11,261 nucleotides of DNA, taken from contig WRKK01000303.1 in NCBI GenBank assembly GCA_009782245.1, positions 1 to 11,261 on the forward strand. The letters are read 5' to 3'. Origin of the DNA: Defluviitaleaceae bacterium. GTDB lineage: Bacteria > Bacillota > Clostridia > Lachnospirales > WQUN01. Position numbers and translations under genes: made by a program. Below the pieces are notes generated by a model. The model had not been told where the DNA came from. It saw only the letters and a program-made list of their open reading frames with translations, and did no database searches. Of this stretch, positions 1-5,653 are shown one piece after another. The first letter of the stretch is position 1. The number at the start of each line of letters is the position of its first letter.

Positions 1-16
1 TACAGGGACGCATATT

Positions 17-43
17 GTAGGGGCGACCGTCCTCGGTCGCCCG
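17..43. repeat. GC-rich palindromic repeat, inverted copy
   Basis: GGGCGACCG (21-29), a 4-nt spacer and CGGTCGCCC (34-42) form a perfect 9-bp inverted repeat. It is the reverse complement of the element at 2565-2591 and 11114-11140, including the flanking GTAG. It is not coding. It is probably a dispersed REP-like intergenic element; any role in transcript ends or mobility is unproven. Confidence 0.85.
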
Positions 44-56
44 TCCCCTATAAATC

Positions 57-93
57 GTGCCCCCCTCCCGCCTGTCAGCGGGCAGGTGCCCCG
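57..93. repeat. second GC-rich hairpin module beside the palindromic repeat
   Basis: A C-rich stretch containing CCCGC-CTGTCA-GCGGG can fold into a short hairpin. It resembles, with changes, the second module of the composite repeats at 2601-2637 and 11225-11255 (CCCGCCTGACGGCGGTCAGG). It looks like a degenerate second half of the same repeat family. Confidence 0.5.
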
Positions 94-156
94 CAATTTT
101 TAGCTATAGTTATACCGCAAAAACCACACAAAAATCCGATGACACAAAAATGTTAC

Positions 157-185
157 TTGACAGCACGATTATCTTGTAGTACAAT
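157..185 (+). promoter_or_regulatory. sigma-A promoter of the FecR-CAP gene
   Basis: A perfect -35 TTGACA (157-162), a 17-bp spacer and a -10 TACAAT (180-185) predict transcription from about 192. That gives a leader of about 120 nt before the TTG start at 312. The promoter is overlapped by the inverted repeat at 164-195. Confidence 0.85.
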
Positions 186-195
186 GATAATCGTG
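164..195. promoter_or_regulatory. perfect 10-bp inverted repeat, candidate operator
   Basis: CACGATTATC (164-173) and GATAATCGTG (186-195) are perfect reverse complements separated by 12 nt. The left arm lies between the -35 and -10 boxes, and the right arm covers the predicted transcription start. The left arm is therefore not transcribed, which argues for a protein-binding site on DNA rather than an RNA hairpin. A bound regulator would be expected to block the promoter. Its identity is unknown. Confidence 0.6.
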
Positions 196-232
196 TCATT
201 TTTGGCATTTTAGTTATGGGAGGGGAAGAAAT

Positions 233-328
233 TTGCTAAGTTTCAAAATTCTAAATACCGCCGAAAGTTTCACGAAAAATTTTGCAATTTTTTTACGAAA
301 GAGGGATTTAATTGTTCAAAAATCTTAA
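233..328 (+). CDS. possible 31-codon leader ORF upstream of the FecR-CAP gene
   Basis: A TTG codon at 233 follows a strong Shine-Dalgarno stretch GGAGGGG (219-225) by 7 nt. It opens a 31-codon frame ending at TAA 326-328, which overlaps the first codons of the 720-residue gene in another frame. The peptide would be basic with hydrophobic stretches and would start MLSFKILNTAESF. This is the best ribosome binding site in the leader, better than that of the main gene. It could be a leader peptide giving translational coupling, or merely a chance open frame. No homology is claimed. Confidence 0.3.
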   Translation: MLSFKILNTAESFTKNFAIFLRKRDLIVQKS

Positions 329-2474
329 AAATTTATTTGCAGTTGCGTTGTTTGCGGTTTTGGCGGTTTCTATTTTGCCCGTGCAAGCACAAGCAGCCGC
401 ACCGTCCGCCAATGACACTGTTGTGTCAATACTTGATGTTGTGGGCGAAAACGCCAATATTTTTGCCGCAGACGAGCAGCAGGTAGCCCCGATTGTGGGT
501 TTGAACCTTGCGGACGGCTTTTTGGTAGAAACAGGTTTGTCAACCAATGTGTATATTGGATTTGGCACAGATTCCACATTGAAACTAGATGCGGAAAGTA
601 GCACTACAGTCAGCATAGATGCGAACAACCTAAATTTTACCGTAGATAGCGGGAATGCGTTGATTATCGTATCAGAGGAAGATGCAGGGTTGCAGCTAAC
701 CGTTGGAAACCTCGCTATAACAGCCGAAAACGCTACTTTTGTGGCAGGTCATGGCGAAGATTACCATTATATAATCATGCTTGCGGGTAGCGGCGATATT
801 GACGGCACGGCAATAGAAGAGGGTCAAATTGTGGTTCTGCAAGCCGACCAAGCCGACTACATAATAAGCGACATAATCGTGGCAGACCTAACAACGTTTG
901 CATTAAACGAAATAGCCAACAACGCCGCCGATTTACTAGAAAACAGCAGTTTTGTAACCCAAGCAATTTTGACAGAGGTGCAAAGTTTGACAGCCGAGCC
1001 AACGCCAGCAGAGCCGACAATAACGCCAACGCCTACACCAACAGCAAATGTCAGCGTTTCTCCAAGACGCAGTTGGAGCGAGGCACAGCAACGTTGGCGG
1101 GTTGCCCAAACAATAAGACGCAACCAAGATTGGCTAGAAGAGCAAGAACGGCAAAACAACGCAGAGCCAGCACCAATTGTTGTATTTGTGCCACAGCCAA
1201 CACCAGCACCAGTGCCAACGCCGCCACCGATAACGACAACGCCGCCAACAACGCCACCACCGACAACGCCAACACCAACGCCAGCACCACCGACAACCAC
1301 AACGCCACCGACAACACCAACACCGCCACCGACAACACCACCGCCACCGACTACGCCAACGCCGCCGCCAACAACCACAACGCCACCGACTACGCCAACG
1401 CCGACACCAACTCCTACACCAACGCCACCGACAACGCCAACACCAACGCCAACACCTGCACCAACATTCCCAGAAGTATTACCAGATAGAATGTTGACAC
1501 CCGAGGAAAGAGCCGAATGGATTGATATGTGGGTTGCAAACAGCGGAGCGACTGCTTTTGAATTGGAAGTTGTCCACTTTATTAACGAGCATAGAGTTGC
1601 CAATGGACTGAATGAATTGACTATTGATAATACTCATATGCAAGCAGGGCGTTTTTATTCTCAAATTCTTATTGACTTAAATTTACCGCTAGGACATGAT
1701 CAGGGTCCGTATGAGGGTTCGCCAGGTGTAGGGACAGCTTTTGGTGTTCCAGATTCTTTCCGTAATGCAAGCCAATTTTCAGGAATAATGCCGCAACCTC
1801 AAGCTGTTGTTAATCAATGGATAAATTCAGAGGGTCATAATGCAAATATGCTTAACGCTACAATTAACTATATAGGCATTGGAAGCATTACTAGCGGAGG
1901 GCGTACTGTTACCTATATGTTTGCTACAACAAACCCAAGCACCCCAACTACTTTGCTAGAATCTTTCGGCATTATGCCTAGCGATTTGCCTTTACCTTTG
2001 CCCACGCCAATATTGCCACCTAATGAGATAGAGGACGAAGAAATCGACATATCGGAAGAAAGCGAAGACACAAACGAAATATACGAAACCGATACAGGCG
2101 AAGACGAAGTAGAACCTAACGAAACCGAAACTGAAAATGAGGACGAAGACAACACAACCATCGACACAGAAGAACCAACTCCTAACGAAACAGAAGACAA
2201 CACAACAGAAGAAACAGCACCCCCAACTGAAGAAACTCCGCCGCCAGTTGAGGAAGTAGCACCCCCAGTTGAGGAAACCCCGCCGCCAGTTGAAGAGGTA
2301 GCACCACCAGTTGAGGAAACCCCTCCACCAGCTGAAGAGGTAGCACCACCAGCTGAAGAAACTCCGCCGCCAGTTGAGGAAGTAGCACCACCAGTTGAAG
2401 AAACTCCGCCGCCATCCGAAACCGACAACGCTCCACCAAACGACACACCACCAACCGCACCACCAGAGGAATAA
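312..2474 (+). CDS. exported FecR-like / CAP (SCP) domain protein with Pro-rich repeats
   Basis: This 720-residue secreted or surface protein starts at TTG; an in-frame stop lies directly upstream and AGAGGGA (300-306) is its ribosome site. Residues 1-28 form a signal peptide, with cleavage likely after AQA. Residues about 38-190 resemble a FecR-type beta domain (LxxGFLVETG, then STLKL). Residues about 228-242 and 289-388 are Pro/Thr-rich linker, interrupted by a charged, probably helical stretch (about 243-288). Residues about 415-543 are a CAP/SCP/PR1 domain of the bacterial YkwD type (FINEHR, GH at 461-462, NSEGHNANMLN with E507 and H509). The 'GEN' glutamate usual in this family appears to be replaced by NAS near 485-487. 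Residues about 570-635 are acidic, and 640-703 are four and a half 14-residue repeats. No LPXTG-like signal or C-terminal membrane helix is seen, so how it is retained is unclear. The CAP domain's function is unknown. Confidence 0.9.
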   Translation: MFKNLKNLFAVALFAVLAVSILPVQAQAAAPSANDTVVSILDVVGENANIFAADEQQVAPIVGLNLADGFLVETGLSTNVYIGFGTDSTLKLDAESSTTVSIDANNLNFTVDSGNALIIVSEEDAGLQLTVGNLAITAENATFVAGHGEDYHYIIMLAGSGDIDGTAIEEGQIVVLQADQADYIISDIIVADLTTFALNEIANNAADLLENSSFVTQAILTEVQSLTAEPTPAEPTITPTPTPTANVSVSPRRSWSEAQQRWRVAQTIRRNQDWLEEQERQNNAEPAPIVVFVPQPTPAPVPTPPPITTTPPTTPPPTTPTPTPAPPTTTTPPTTPTPPPTTPPPPTTPTPPPTTTTPPTTPTPTPTPTPTPPTTPTPTPTPAPTFPEVLPDRMLTPEERAEWIDMWVANSGATAFELEVVHFINEHRVANGLNELTIDNTHMQAGRFYSQILIDLNLPLGHDQGPYEGSPGVGTAFGVPDSFRNASQFSGIMPQPQAVVNQWINSEGHNANMLNATINYIGIGSITSGGRTVTYMFATTNPSTPTTLLESFGIMPSDLPLPLPTPILPPNEIEDEEIDISEESEDTNEIYETDTGEDEVEPNETETENEDEDNTTIDTEEPTPNETEDNTTEETAPPTEETPPPVEEVAPPVEETPPPVEEVAPPVEETPPPAEEVAPPAEETPPPVEEVAPPVEETPPPSETDNAPPNDTPPTAPPEE
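1195..1465 (+). repeat. low-complexity Pro/Thr-coding linker DNA
   Basis: Irregular repetition of CCA/CCG/ACA/ACG codons encodes a Pro/Thr tract in the exported protein, joining the FecR-like part to the CAP domain. Such tracts are typically extended, wall-spanning and prone to length change. Long open frames on the opposite strand here are only a by-product of this composition. Confidence 0.85.
2229..2420 (+). repeat. 42-bp tandem repeat encoding EETPPPVEEVAPPV
   Basis: Four 42-bp units (2229-2270, 2271-2312, 2313-2354, 2355-2396) plus a partial fifth encode the 14-residue unit EETPPPVEEVAPPV. Unit three has Ala in place of Val at two positions. The synonymous codon differences between units show that this is not a very recent expansion. 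The product is an extended, negatively charged tail. Confidence 0.9.
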
Positions 2475-2504
2475 CCAAAAAATAGTAATTAAAAATCCCC
2501 CAAC

Positions 2505-2540
2505 CCAAAAAAGCGAGCCTGTTGTAAAAGGCTCGCTTTT
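2505..2540. terminator. bidirectional intrinsic terminator
   Basis: AAAAGCGAGCCT (2509-2520) and AGGCTCGCTTTT (2529-2540) form a perfect 12-bp stem with an 8-nt loop. T residues follow on the plus strand, and an A-run precedes it that acts as the T-tract on the minus strand. It ends the FecR-CAP transcript and could also stop the minus-strand gene series, which has no better hairpin right after its last gene. Confidence 0.85.
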
Positions 2541-2564
2541 ATCTCTATACTAATTATAGGGGAA

Positions 2565-2637
2565 CGGGCGACCGAGGACGGTCGCCCCTACAAAAACGCC
2601 GACCGCCCGCCTGACGGCGGTCAGGTAGGGGCGACCG
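2565..2637. repeat. composite GC-rich repeat (about 72 nt)
   Basis: Module one is the perfect palindrome GGGCGACCG (2566-2574), AGGA, CGGTCGCCC (2579-2587) followed by CTACAAAAACGCC. Module two contains CCGCCTGACGGCGGTCAGG and then TAGGGGCGACCG. The whole unit recurs at 11191-11261 with about 67 of 72 positions identical by eye. It lies between converging transcription units. It is a dispersed REP-like element with no coding capacity. Confidence 0.85.
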
Positions 2638-2722
2638 TCCCCTGCCCGCGGCAGGCGGGTCGGTCGCCTGTTTTCCCGTTCCAATTTAGCCTAAGTGTAT
2701 GTAGGCGGACGGTCGTCCCTAC
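2638..2722. repeat. further hairpins and a degenerate copy of the palindromic repeat
   Basis: This stretch directly continues the composite repeat. CCTGCC-CGC-GGCAGG (2641-2655) is a perfect short hairpin. After it come a partial GGTCGGTCGCC copy and a degenerate version GGCGGACGGTCGTCCCTAC (2704-2722) of the core palindrome. Nothing else is recognised up to the end of the minus-strand gene series at 2833. Confidence 0.65.
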
Positions 2723-2832
2723 AACAATCCGTCCACCCGTTTTTTTCTAATAAATCTCTATACTACTAACATTTTACGATAAACCGCACAACGGGCAACC
2801 GCAAAAGCCGCCCATTACGCCATTTTCGGCTA

Positions 2833-3147
2833 CTACTGCGTAAACCTAACCGCCGTGCCGTAAACCATAACCTCCGAAGAGCCCTCCATTACTGAAGAAG
2901 TCGCATAGCGGACGGCAATAACCGCATCGGCGTTCATGTTTTTGGCTTGTGCAACCATGCGATCGGTGGCAATGCGGCGCGATTCGATTAAAAGTTCGGT
3001 GTATTGTTCAATCTCGCCGCCGACCAGAGTTTTCAGCCCTGCCATGAAATCTCTGCCGATGTGCTTGGCTTGTACGGTACTTCCTACAACTCCGCCTAAA
3101 ACCTCAAAGTTTTTGCCTGGAATTGTGTCAACTGTTACTACTAACAT
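2833..3147 (-). CDS. YbjQ / UPF0145 family protein
   Basis: This 104-residue protein spans the whole family length. It shows the family pattern: an N-terminal strand ending TIPGK (8-12), LGGVVGSTVQ (17-26), LVGGEIEQYTELL (41-53), then ESRRIATDRM, NADAVIAVRY (72-81) and the C-terminal YGTAV (96-100). The family is cytoplasmic and oligomeric and is often labelled a heavy-metal-binding domain; its real function is unknown. AGGAGG with 7-nt spacing precedes the ATG, and the stop codon of the M42 gene upstream (3159-3161) touches this ribosome site, so the two genes are surely co-transcribed. It is the last gene of the minus-strand series. Confidence 0.92.
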   Translation of the reverse strand: MLVVTVDTIPGKNFEVLGGVVGSTVQAKHIGRDFMAGLKTLVGGEIEQYTELLIESRRIATDRMVAQAKNMNADAVIAVRYATSSVMEGSSEVMVYGTAVRFTQ

Positions 3148-3158
3148 AAAAATTCCTC

Positions 3159-4151
3159 CTATTCAATCGCCGTTTCCAACGCCTTAACGGTCAATTTTAT
3201 GCAATCTTCAATATCGGAGAGTGCACACATTTCGTTGGCACTATGCACATAGCGTGTCGCAACCGAGATAACACCAGACGGCACGCCGCTTTTGTTTGCT
3301 TGGATTGCTCCAGAATCTGTGCCGCCGAACTCCAGGATTTCATATTGGTGCTTGATATTGGCGGCTTTTGCACAGTCTTCTAAATGCTTGACAATTTTCG
3401 GGTGGCAAATCAGCGAGTTATCCTTGATTTTTATCGCCGCACCGCCATACATTTTAGACGGGAATTTTAGTGCCTTTGGCGTATCCGCTGAAATTGTTAC
3501 GTCAAACGAAAGTCCATAATCTGGGTCGATGCCGTATGCGGAGGTTCGCGCGCCCCGCAAGCCGACTTCTTCTTGTGCCGTAAACACAAAATACATATCG
3601 TAAACAGGGGCTTTCAGCTGTTTAAGAGCCTCAATCATAATAAAGCAGCCCACTCTGTCGTCAAGTGCCTTGGACATAAACGCATCGCCCGTGATAACTG
3701 GCTCGGTGCAATACACACAAATATCGCCGATTTTTACACGTTTTTTGGCATCTTCCTCGTCTTTTGCACCGATGTCAATGTACATTTTGCTTAGCGACAA
3801 ATCGTTTGGGTTATCGAGCCGTTCGCTGGCGGCTGTGCCGATTGTCCCGTTCGGGAAGACGAAACGTTGCCCCAAGCATTGATTCGGGCTGTTTCCGCCG
3901 ATTGTGCTAAAGTACAAAAATCCCTTTTTTGAGATGTAGTTGACCATTAAGCCGATTTGGTCGGCGTGGCCAGCAAGCATAATTTTTTTGTCGCCGCTGC
4001 CTTTTTTGTGGGCAATTAAGTTGCCCAAAGGGTCAATTTTGTGGTCGTCAATGAAAGGCTTAATTTCCGCCAAAATCAGCTCCATAACGGCGGATTCTTG
4101 GCTTGATGCACCTACTTCGGCACATAGTTTTTTTAGTAAATCTGTGTTCAT
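3159..4151 (-). CDS. M42 family metallo-aminopeptidase (third in the cluster)
   Basis: A 330-residue cytosolic peptidase of the M42 (PepA/FrvX/TET) family. These are di-metal aminopeptidases that usually form dodecameric tetrahedral shells and trim peptides left by proteasome-like proteases. Expected ligands are visible: H62 and D64 in AGHADQIG, D164/D165 in KALDDRVG, E194 E195 in TAQEEVGLRG (catalytic base and metal ligand), D217 in SFDVT and H303 in RYVHSANE. Q65 stands where many members have Glu in the AHxDE motif, but this residue is not a metal ligand. The start is fixed by AAAGGAGCAACAACT directly before the ATG. It lies 16 nt after the PIN toxin gene and 11 nt before ybjQ. Substrate preference cannot be read from the sequence. 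Confidence 0.95.
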   Translation of the reverse strand: MNTDLLKKLCAEVGASSQESAVMELILAEIKPFIDDHKIDPLGNLIAHKKGSGDKKIMLAGHADQIGLMVNYISKKGFLYFSTIGGNSPNQCLGQRFVFPNGTIGTAASERLDNPNDLSLSKMYIDIGAKDEEDAKKRVKIGDICVYCTEPVITGDAFMSKALDDRVGCFIMIEALKQLKAPVYDMYFVFTAQEEVGLRGARTSAYGIDPDYGLSFDVTISADTPKALKFPSKMYGGAAIKIKDNSLICHPKIVKHLEDCAKAANIKHQYEILEFGGTDSGAIQANKSGVPSGVISVATRYVHSANEMCALSDIEDCIKLTVKALETAIE

Positions 4152-4167
4152 AGTTGTTGCTCCTTTT

Positions 4168-4578
4168 TTATTGGGATTCTAGCCAGCTTTCTAGCTTTAA
4201 TCCTGGTATATTTTCAAAATGATCGGTATATCTCGTTACTAGGATATAATCGTAATGTAAGCACATAAATGCTACTAAAATATCGGTTTCTCCGAGTGTT
4301 CTTCCTCTTTTGAATGATTTTGCCCAAAATTGGGCTGCAGGCTCTAACATTGCGGAGTTTAACTCCAAAATCGTACAATCCGCTTTTAGGCGGTCGTATG
4401 CGAGTTCTTTTTCAGGAGAGGGAATTGCACAAAATGCCCTTTTTATCTCATAATCCACGATTGACGGAATAATTATCGTTTCGCCCGCATTTTTCAAATC
4501 GTTTAGCCGTTTCAAAGCGTGAATATTTCTTCTAAGCAAGCCCCACATTATTGTTTCACTATCTAATCCGTAAGCCAT
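4168..4578 (-). CDS. PIN-domain toxin, VapC-like (pair 1)
   Basis: A 136-residue PIN-fold protein, probably a ribonuclease toxin. Acidic residues of the usual active site are in place: D6 (GLDSE), E44 (VDYEI), D99 (ETDILVA) and probably D119 near the C-terminus (TRYTDHF), where the paralogue has TTDQHF. It is clearly paralogous to the PIN protein at 4977-5378 (shared PSIVDYE, LAYDRLK/FAYNRLK, CLHYxYILVT, NWLE/SWLE ends). An ATG five codons upstream (4591-4593) is open but lacks a ribosome site, while GGAGGG lies 3 nt before the chosen ATG and alignment with the paralogue also favours this start. It overlaps the end of its antitoxin by 16 nt. RNA target unknown. Confidence 0.85.
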   Translation of the reverse strand: MAYGLDSETIMWGLLRRNIHALKRLNDLKNAGETIIIPSIVDYEIKRAFCAIPSPEKELAYDRLKADCTILELNSAMLEPAAQFWAKSFKRGRTLGETDILVAFMCLHYDYILVTRYTDHFENIPGLKLESWLESQ

Positions 4579-4961
4579 AAGCCCTCCGTGCATCTAATTG
4601 TTGAGCGTGCAAAAGCTGAGATGCAGAGTTTGTCGCTAGTATCGTTTGCCAAAATGCTGATTAAATCGCTTACCAGCGGAGCAATAGTTATCGGCGTTTT
4701 GGGCGGTTCGCCGTGTTCTTCTATGTGCAAATTTTGGATATATTGCCTTAGTTCTTGCTCAATTTCGCTTGCAGAAACCTTTGGAAGTGGCTCTGGTGGT
4801 GGGTCGTCGTCTTCTGCCCAAATTTCGATCATACCACTTATAAACGGCGATAAAACGATTGGCATTTCTGGCGGAACTCCGTGTTTTTTCATGTGATTAT
4901 CATACACGGACTGTTTGTATTCGTTTGTAAGTTTTTCTATTTTTTCCGCTTTGGTTGACAT
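4563..4961 (-). CDS. putative antitoxin with duplicated HGxPPxxPI module (pair 1)
   Basis: This 132-residue acidic protein precedes and overlaps a PIN toxin, so it is very likely the cognate antitoxin. I do not recognise its family. It has two copies of a module of about 38 residues: residues 15-52 (YKQSVYDNHMKKHGVPPEMP, then an IVLSPFISGMIEI end) and 71-108 (LRQYIQNLHIEEHGEPPKTP, then ITIAPLVSDLISI). They are joined by a Pro-rich acidic stretch (50-62). The antitoxin of the next pair has a single copy. No ribbon-helix-helix, AbrB or helix-turn-helix signature is evident, so DNA binding is not shown. The start is ATG with AGGAG 9 nt upstream; that leader is the same as in the 5581 gene. The C-terminal end (113-132) runs into the toxin start. 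Confidence 0.7.
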   Translation of the reverse strand: MSTKAEKIEKLTNEYKQSVYDNHMKKHGVPPEMPIVLSPFISGMIEIWAEDDDPPPEPLPKVSASEIEQELRQYIQNLHIEEHGEPPKTPITIAPLVSDLISILANDTSDKLCISAFARSTIRCTEGLWLTD

Positions 4962-4976
4962 TTCGCCACGCTCCTT

Positions 4977-5378
4977 TTATTGTTCTAGCCAATTTTCTGT
5001 TTGCAAGCCTGCTATGCGGTCAAAGTGTTGGTCTGTGGTTACTAAAATGTATTCATAGTGCAGACAAGTAGCGGCTATCAAAATATCACATTCTTTTATT
5101 TGTGCCCCACGTTTTTTCAAATTTGCCCAAATTTTGGCGGCTTGGTCTAATATTGCGGCGTTCATTTCCAGCATTATACAGTCGGATTTTAAGCGATTGT
5201 AGGCAAATTCTTTTTTGGACGATGGAGTGTGGTAAAACCCCCGCTGTACTTCGTAATCCACAATGGACGGGATTGCTATTTTTGCACCTGCCGCTATTTT
5301 AGCACGAATCGTACTAAAAGATAAAAAACTTTTTCGTGTCATGTCAATTATGACGTTGCTATCTATTGCGTACTTCAT
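4977..5378 (-). CDS. PIN-domain toxin, VapC-like (pair 2)
   Basis: A 133-residue PIN-domain protein. The N-terminal strand carries AIDSNVI with D6; E43 lies in VDYEVQRGF, D98 in ECDILIAA and D116 in TTDQHF. Together these make the four-acid metal site of VapC-type Mg-dependent ribonucleases. Its ATG overlaps the antitoxin stop as ATGA (5375-5378), the classic translationally coupled toxin-antitoxin arrangement. Length and motifs are complete, so it should be active unless restrained. The next antitoxin gene begins 15 nt after its stop, so the two pairs are transcribed in series. Cognate RNA unknown. Confidence 0.88.
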   Translation of the reverse strand: MKYAIDSNVIIDMTRKSFLSFSTIRAKIAAGAKIAIPSIVDYEVQRGFYHTPSSKKEFAYNRLKSDCIMLEMNAAILDQAAKIWANLKKRGAQIKECDILIAATCLHYEYILVTTDQHFDRIAGLQTENWLEQ

Positions 5379-5581
5379 GATACTTCAAGTTCTCTTGCGA
5401 AAACCCTTGGAAAAGCCTCTTTGCAAATTTCTTCGTCATCGTCTGCCAAAATATCGATTAAATCAGATATTAACGGCGTAATATCTATTGGCATTTCTGG
5501 CGGAACACCGTGTTCTCTTACATGATTATCATATACAAACTGTGCAAACTCGCTCTTCATTTCTTCTGCTTTTGGGGACAT
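5375..5581 (-). CDS. putative antitoxin with single HGxPPxxPI module (pair 2)
   Basis: A 68-residue acidic protein directly upstream of and overlapping (ATGA) a PIN toxin, so the antitoxin role rests on context. Residues about 12-49 form the module FAQFVYDNHVREHGVPPEMP followed by IDITPLISDLIDILADDD, closely matching the first module of the 132-residue neighbour. The C-terminal tail ICKEAFPRVFARELEVS probably contacts the toxin. The ribosome site and start (AAAAGGAG, spacer GCGTGGCGAA, ATG) are the same as at 4961. The family is not recognised. Confidence 0.75.
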   Translation of the reverse strand: MSPKAEEMKSEFAQFVYDNHVREHGVPPEMPIDITPLISDLIDILADDDEEICKEAFPRVFARELEVS

Positions 5582-5596
5582 TTCGCCACGCTCCTT

Positions 5597-5653
5597 TTAT
5601 TGTTCTAGCCAATTTTTTTTGCAAGCCTGTTAGGCGGTCAAAATGTTGGTCTG
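5597..5653 (-). pseudogene. 3' stub of a third PIN toxin gene
   Basis: The 3' end of the intact toxin gene (4977-5035) is repeated here with few changes. In the toxin frame the stub reads DQHFDRLTGLQ, against DQHFDRIAGLQ in the intact copy; then a 2-nt deletion in a T-run breaks the frame before the LEQ end. Homology continues through the stop region and ribosome site into the antitoxin start at 5581. Upstream of 5653 the similarity stops, so the 5' nine tenths of this toxin have been deleted. The end of the small gene at 5630-5827 now runs into it. Confidence 0.85.

Noticed and set aside
857..1603. 248-residue open frame on the minus strand, rich in Val and Gly
   Set aside because: It is the antisense of the Pro/Thr linker; its composition is dictated by the CCN/ACN codons opposite, and it has no ribosome site.
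1960..2030. LPLPLPTP stretch of the FecR-CAP protein as a sortase sorting signal
   Set aside because: It is not LPXTG or NPQTN-like, is far from the C-terminus, and no hydrophobic segment with a basic tail follows.
1913..2446. 177-residue Ser/Gly-rich minus-strand frame
   Set aside because: It mirrors the Pro-Glu repeats of the plus-strand gene and shows no domain of its own.
2770..2832. Hairpin (GGGC...GCCC) as terminator after the YbjQ gene
   Set aside because: The stem is short with an internal loop and no T-run follows on the minus strand; the bidirectional hairpin at 2505-2540 is a better candidate.
4579..4593. Upstream ATG (MHGGL) as start of the pair 1 PIN toxin
   Set aside because: There is no ribosome site before it; GGAGGG lies between it and the next ATG, which also aligns with the paralogue's start.
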